Part shown: piece by piece, positions 40,464-42,589 of the stretch
Layout of the letters: every line of letters starts with the position of its first letter
How positions within the stretch are numbered: the stretch's first letter is position 1
Source: Mycobacterium sp. E1747
GTDB taxonomy: Bacteria; Actinomycetota; Actinomycetes; Mycobacteriales; Mycobacteriaceae
Assembly (NCBI RefSeq): GCF_001667775.1
Contig: NZ_LZJI01000045.1
Location: 1-42,589, forward strand
Reading direction: 5' to 3'
Length of the DNA stretch: 42,589 bases
Translations under genes and position numbers: made by a program
The notes under the pieces: generated by a model
What the model saw: the letters and a program-made list of their open reading frames with translations, nothing else
Database searches by the model: none
What the model was told of the DNA's origin: nothing

Positions 40464-41321
40464 ATGGGAAGAGTTCAGGACAAGGTCGTTCTGGTCACCG
40501 GCGCAGCGCGCGGGCAGGGGCGTAGTCACGCGGTGACGCTCGCGGAGGAGGGCGCCGACGTCATCCTCTTCGACATCTGTCAGGACATCGCGACCAACCA
40601 ATACCCCTTGGCCTCACCACACGATCTGACCGAGGCCGGGTTGGAGGTCGAGAAGACGGGGCGGCGGGCCGTCACCGCCCAGGTCGACGTGCGCGACAAG
40701 GCGGCGCTGACAGCAGCGCTCGCGAGTGCGGTCGCCGAGTTCGGCGGCCGACTCGACGTAGTGGTGGCGAACGCCGGCATCTGTCCGCTTGGCGCTACTC
40801 TGTCTGCCGATGCCTTCGCCGACGCCTTCGACGTCGATTTCCTCGGGGTAGTCAACACGGTGCACGCCGCGCTGCCGTACCTGAAGGCGGGCGCCTCGAT
40901 CATCACGACGGGCTCGGTCGCCGGGCTGATCGCCGGAACGATGCCCCCGCTGGCCGCGGCCGGGCCCGCCGGTCCCGGCGGGGCCGGCTACAACCTGGCC
41001 AAGCAGATGGTTGACGAGTACACGAAGAGCCTTGCGGCCGTGCTGGCTTCGGAGTCGATCCGCGTCAACGTCGTACATCCCACCAACTGCAACACTCCGA
41101 TGTTGAACAGCGGCCCGATGTACAAGCAGTTCCGACCGGATCTCGAGAACCCGTCCCGCGATGACGCGCTGCTCGCCTTTCCTGCCATGCAGGCCATGCC
41201 GGTGCCGTACGTGGAACCCTCCGACATCTCGAACGTGGTCTGCTTCCTCGCCTCCGATGAATCGAGGTACGTGACGGGCAGCCAATTCAAGGTCGACGCC
41301 GGCGCGATGCTGAAGTTCTGA
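40464..41321 (+). CDS. Mycofactocin-type SDR oxidoreductase
   Basis: A 285-residue SDR from ATG 40464. The nucleotide loop VTGAARGQGRSHAVTLAEEG is followed by the insertion FDICQDIATNQYPLASPHDL, the mark of SDRs that hold NAD non-exchangeably and pass electrons to mycofactocin. Catalytic Ser151, Tyr176 and Lys180 lie in TTGSVAG and GGAGYNLAK. The C-terminus is YVTGSQFKVDAGAMLKF. It would oxidise a secondary alcohol, such as a 3-hydroxyacyl-CoA or a ring hydroxyl, to the ketone before thiolysis. Function requires the mycofactocin genes mftA-F, which are not in this window. Confidence 0.87.
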   Translation: MGRVQDKVVLVTGAARGQGRSHAVTLAEEGADVILFDICQDIATNQYPLASPHDLTEAGLEVEKTGRRAVTAQVDVRDKAALTAALASAVAEFGGRLDVVVANAGICPLGATLSADAFADAFDVDFLGVVNTVHAALPYLKAGASIITTGSVAGLIAGTMPPLAAAGPAGPGGAGYNLAKQMVDEYTKSLAAVLASESIRVNVVHPTNCNTPMLNSGPMYKQFRPDLENPSRDDALLAFPAMQAMPVPYVEPSDISNVVCFLASDESRYVTGSQFKVDAGAMLKF

Positions 41322-41332
41322 GGACTGAGACG

Positions 41333-42589
41333 ATGACCACAACCGACACGGCGGCCGTCGAAGGCCGGATCACCGACGAGGACATCGAGCGGGCGCGGGC
41401 TCAGATCGGCATCCCGGTCAACCAGCGCGACGAGGCGTGGAACCGACTTCCCAACTCCGACACCATCGCCCATTTCGCATTCGGCTGTGGCGACGACAAC
41501 CCGTTGTTCCACGACCCGGAGTATGGCGCGGGAACGCGGTGGCACGGTCAGATCGCCCCGCCGACGTTCCCGATCTCGACGGGGTTGGATCAGACTCCCA
41601 AATTCACCGATCCCGAGCGAAAGAAGTTGTTCCGCGGCCTATTCCGTGGCACCGGGAAGTACTACTCCGGGGTCAAGTGGACGCTCTACAAGCCGGTCTA
41701 TCCCGGTCGGCCGGTATTCGCGGAGAATTACACGCTCGACGTACAGGTCAAGGAGAGTGCGTTCTCCGGCGGACGGTCGGTCAAGGAGACTTTCCGCTAC
41801 CTCTACGTGGATGCGGACGGAAGCCCGATCGCCACCCGCGACGAGTCCTACATCAATGCCGAGCGACAGGGCTCCAAGAAGTCTGGGAAGTACTCCCACA
41901 TCGAGCGGCAGCACTGGACCGAGGACGAACTCTCCCAAGTCGAACAGGCCTACGAGGACGAGGTACGGCGAGGCGCCGATCCGCAGTGGTGGGAGGACGT
42001 CAAGGCCGGCGACGTGGTGCCCGCCGTCATGAAGGGTCCGCTCACGGTGGTCGACATCATCAGTATGCACATGGGTTGGGGCTGGGGAGGTTACGGCGTT
42101 GGACCGTTGAAGTTCGCCCACCAACTCCGCAAGCGGATGCCGGCGTTCTATCAGCCCGATGAGTTCGGCGTTCCCGACGTGGTGCAGCGCTTGCACTGGG
42201 ACGGCGCTCGAGCCCAGGCCCTGGGCATCCCGGCACCCTACGATTACGGCCAGATGCGGACTGCATGGGCCTCGCACCTGCTGACCAACTGGGTGGGTGA
42301 CGATGGTTGGATCGCCGAATTGGATTTGCAGCTGCGGGGTTTCAACTATCACGGCGACATCCACCGGATGACCGCGACGGTCACGGGCAAGAGCGACACC
42401 CCCGACGGACTCGTCCAGCTAGACGTGCTGGGGACCAGCCAGCGCGACGAGAGCACGGTGCGGGGTACGGCCAGCGTGCTGTTGCCGTCGCGGGCCCACG
42501 GTGCGGTTGTCCTGCCCGTGCCCGATGCCGATCTGCGTCGCCGTGGGGCCGCTGTGGTGTCACGCGTGGCCGGCAAGGTGGGTGCCGAG
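41333..42589 (+). CDS. MaoC/FAS1-like hotdog dehydratase family protein, 3' end outside the window
   Basis: An open frame of 419 codons begins at ATG 41333 (GACTGAGACG upstream) and runs off the right edge without a stop. The N-terminal part (about 20-170) reads like a FAS1-type hotdog dehydratase: NSDTIAHFAFGCGDDNPLFH followed by GTRWHGQIAPPTFPISTG. A second hotdog region is in the C-terminal part (around DLQLRGFNYHGDIHRMTATV). Proteins of this type are (R)-specific enoyl-CoA hydratases or related double-hotdog dehydratases; in steroid catabolism MaoC-like pairs act after two-subunit ACADs. The His-Asp catalytic pair of classical MaoC proteins (D-x-N-x-x-H) appears as DDNPLFH. It is the last visible gene of the operon from 36950. 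Confidence 0.85.
   Translation, partial: MTTTDTAAVEGRITDEDIERARAQIGIPVNQRDEAWNRLPNSDTIAHFAFGCGDDNPLFHDPEYGAGTRWHGQIAPPTFPISTGLDQTPKFTDPERKKLFRGLFRGTGKYYSGVKWTLYKPVYPGRPVFAENYTLDVQVKESAFSGGRSVKETFRYLYVDADGSPIATRDESYINAERQGSKKSGKYSHIERQHWTEDELSQVEQAYEDEVRRGADPQWWEDVKAGDVVPAVMKGPLTVVDIISMHMGWGWGGYGVGPLKFAHQLRKRMPAFYQPDEFGVPDVVQRLHWDGARAQALGIPAPYDYGQMRTAWASHLLTNWVGDDGWIAELDLQLRGFNYHGDIHRMTATVTGKSDTPDGLVQLDVLGTSQRDESTVRGTASVLLPSRAHGAVVLPVPDADLRRRGAAVVSRVAGKVGAE

Overview
The window is high-GC actinobacterial DNA, most like an environmental Mycobacterium/Mycolicibacterium. This is suggested by an Mce-associated membrane protein, a mycofactocin-type short-chain dehydrogenase, several FadE/FadD-type proteins, heterotetramer-type acyl-CoA dehydrogenase subunits, and GTG/TTG starts behind purine-rich ribosome sites. 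It reads as a large lipid or terpenoid/steroid-like catabolic region: about 32 protein genes that activate carboxylic acids to CoA thioesters, oxidise them and beta-oxidise them, plus seven regulators. No RNA gene, insertion sequence or CRISPR array was seen. The substrate cannot be read from sequence.

Layout. 1-5585 is a decayed left margin. It has a 77-bp inverted repeat at the very edge, a gene fragment of the 3-hydroxyisobutyrate dehydrogenase type, a SnoaL-like protein, two luciferase-like monooxygenases, a broken cyclase-family gene, a FadR-type GntR regulator and a broken enoyl-CoA hydratase. 5586-6305 is an Mce-associated protein. 6553-10364 (minus) is an operon of two acyl-CoA dehydrogenase subunits, a crotonase and a dienoyl-CoA-reductase-like SDR. 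10522-14148 (minus) is P450, PhyH-type dioxygenase, crotonase and SDR. 14352-17303 has two TetR regulators and an acyl-CoA synthetase. 17586-19962 (minus) is a CaiB/BaiF CoA-transferase and an F420/flavin oxidoreductase, divergent from 20120-22746 (APH-like kinase fold and a second P450).

22823-31126 alternates two paralogous FadR-type regulators with an acyl-CoA dehydrogenase, an amidohydrolase, a small coiled-coil protein, a tandem double-TetR protein, another LLM oxidoreductase and a double-hotdog thioesterase. 31286-42589 is mostly plus strand: a 3Fe-4S ferredoxin, a 781-residue fused double acyl-CoA dehydrogenase, an acyl-CoA synthetase, a small unknown protein, a minus-strand acyl-CoA dehydrogenase subunit, a second synthetase, thiolase, enoyl-CoA hydratase, mycofactocin-type SDR, and a MaoC/hotdog dehydratase that runs off the right edge.

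The most interesting signal is non-coding. From about 20 kb rightwards, nearly every promoter region carries a run of 9-bp phased repeats built on GTnnAC hexamers (often containing ACCTAGT). This includes the promoters of the two paralogous GntR genes at 22823-23614 and 28321-29106. It looks like a local regulon controlled by one or both of these regulators. Three or four degraded gene remnants (cyclase, enoyl-CoA hydratase, hydroxyacid dehydrogenase, SDR tail) show that the cluster has been reshuffled.
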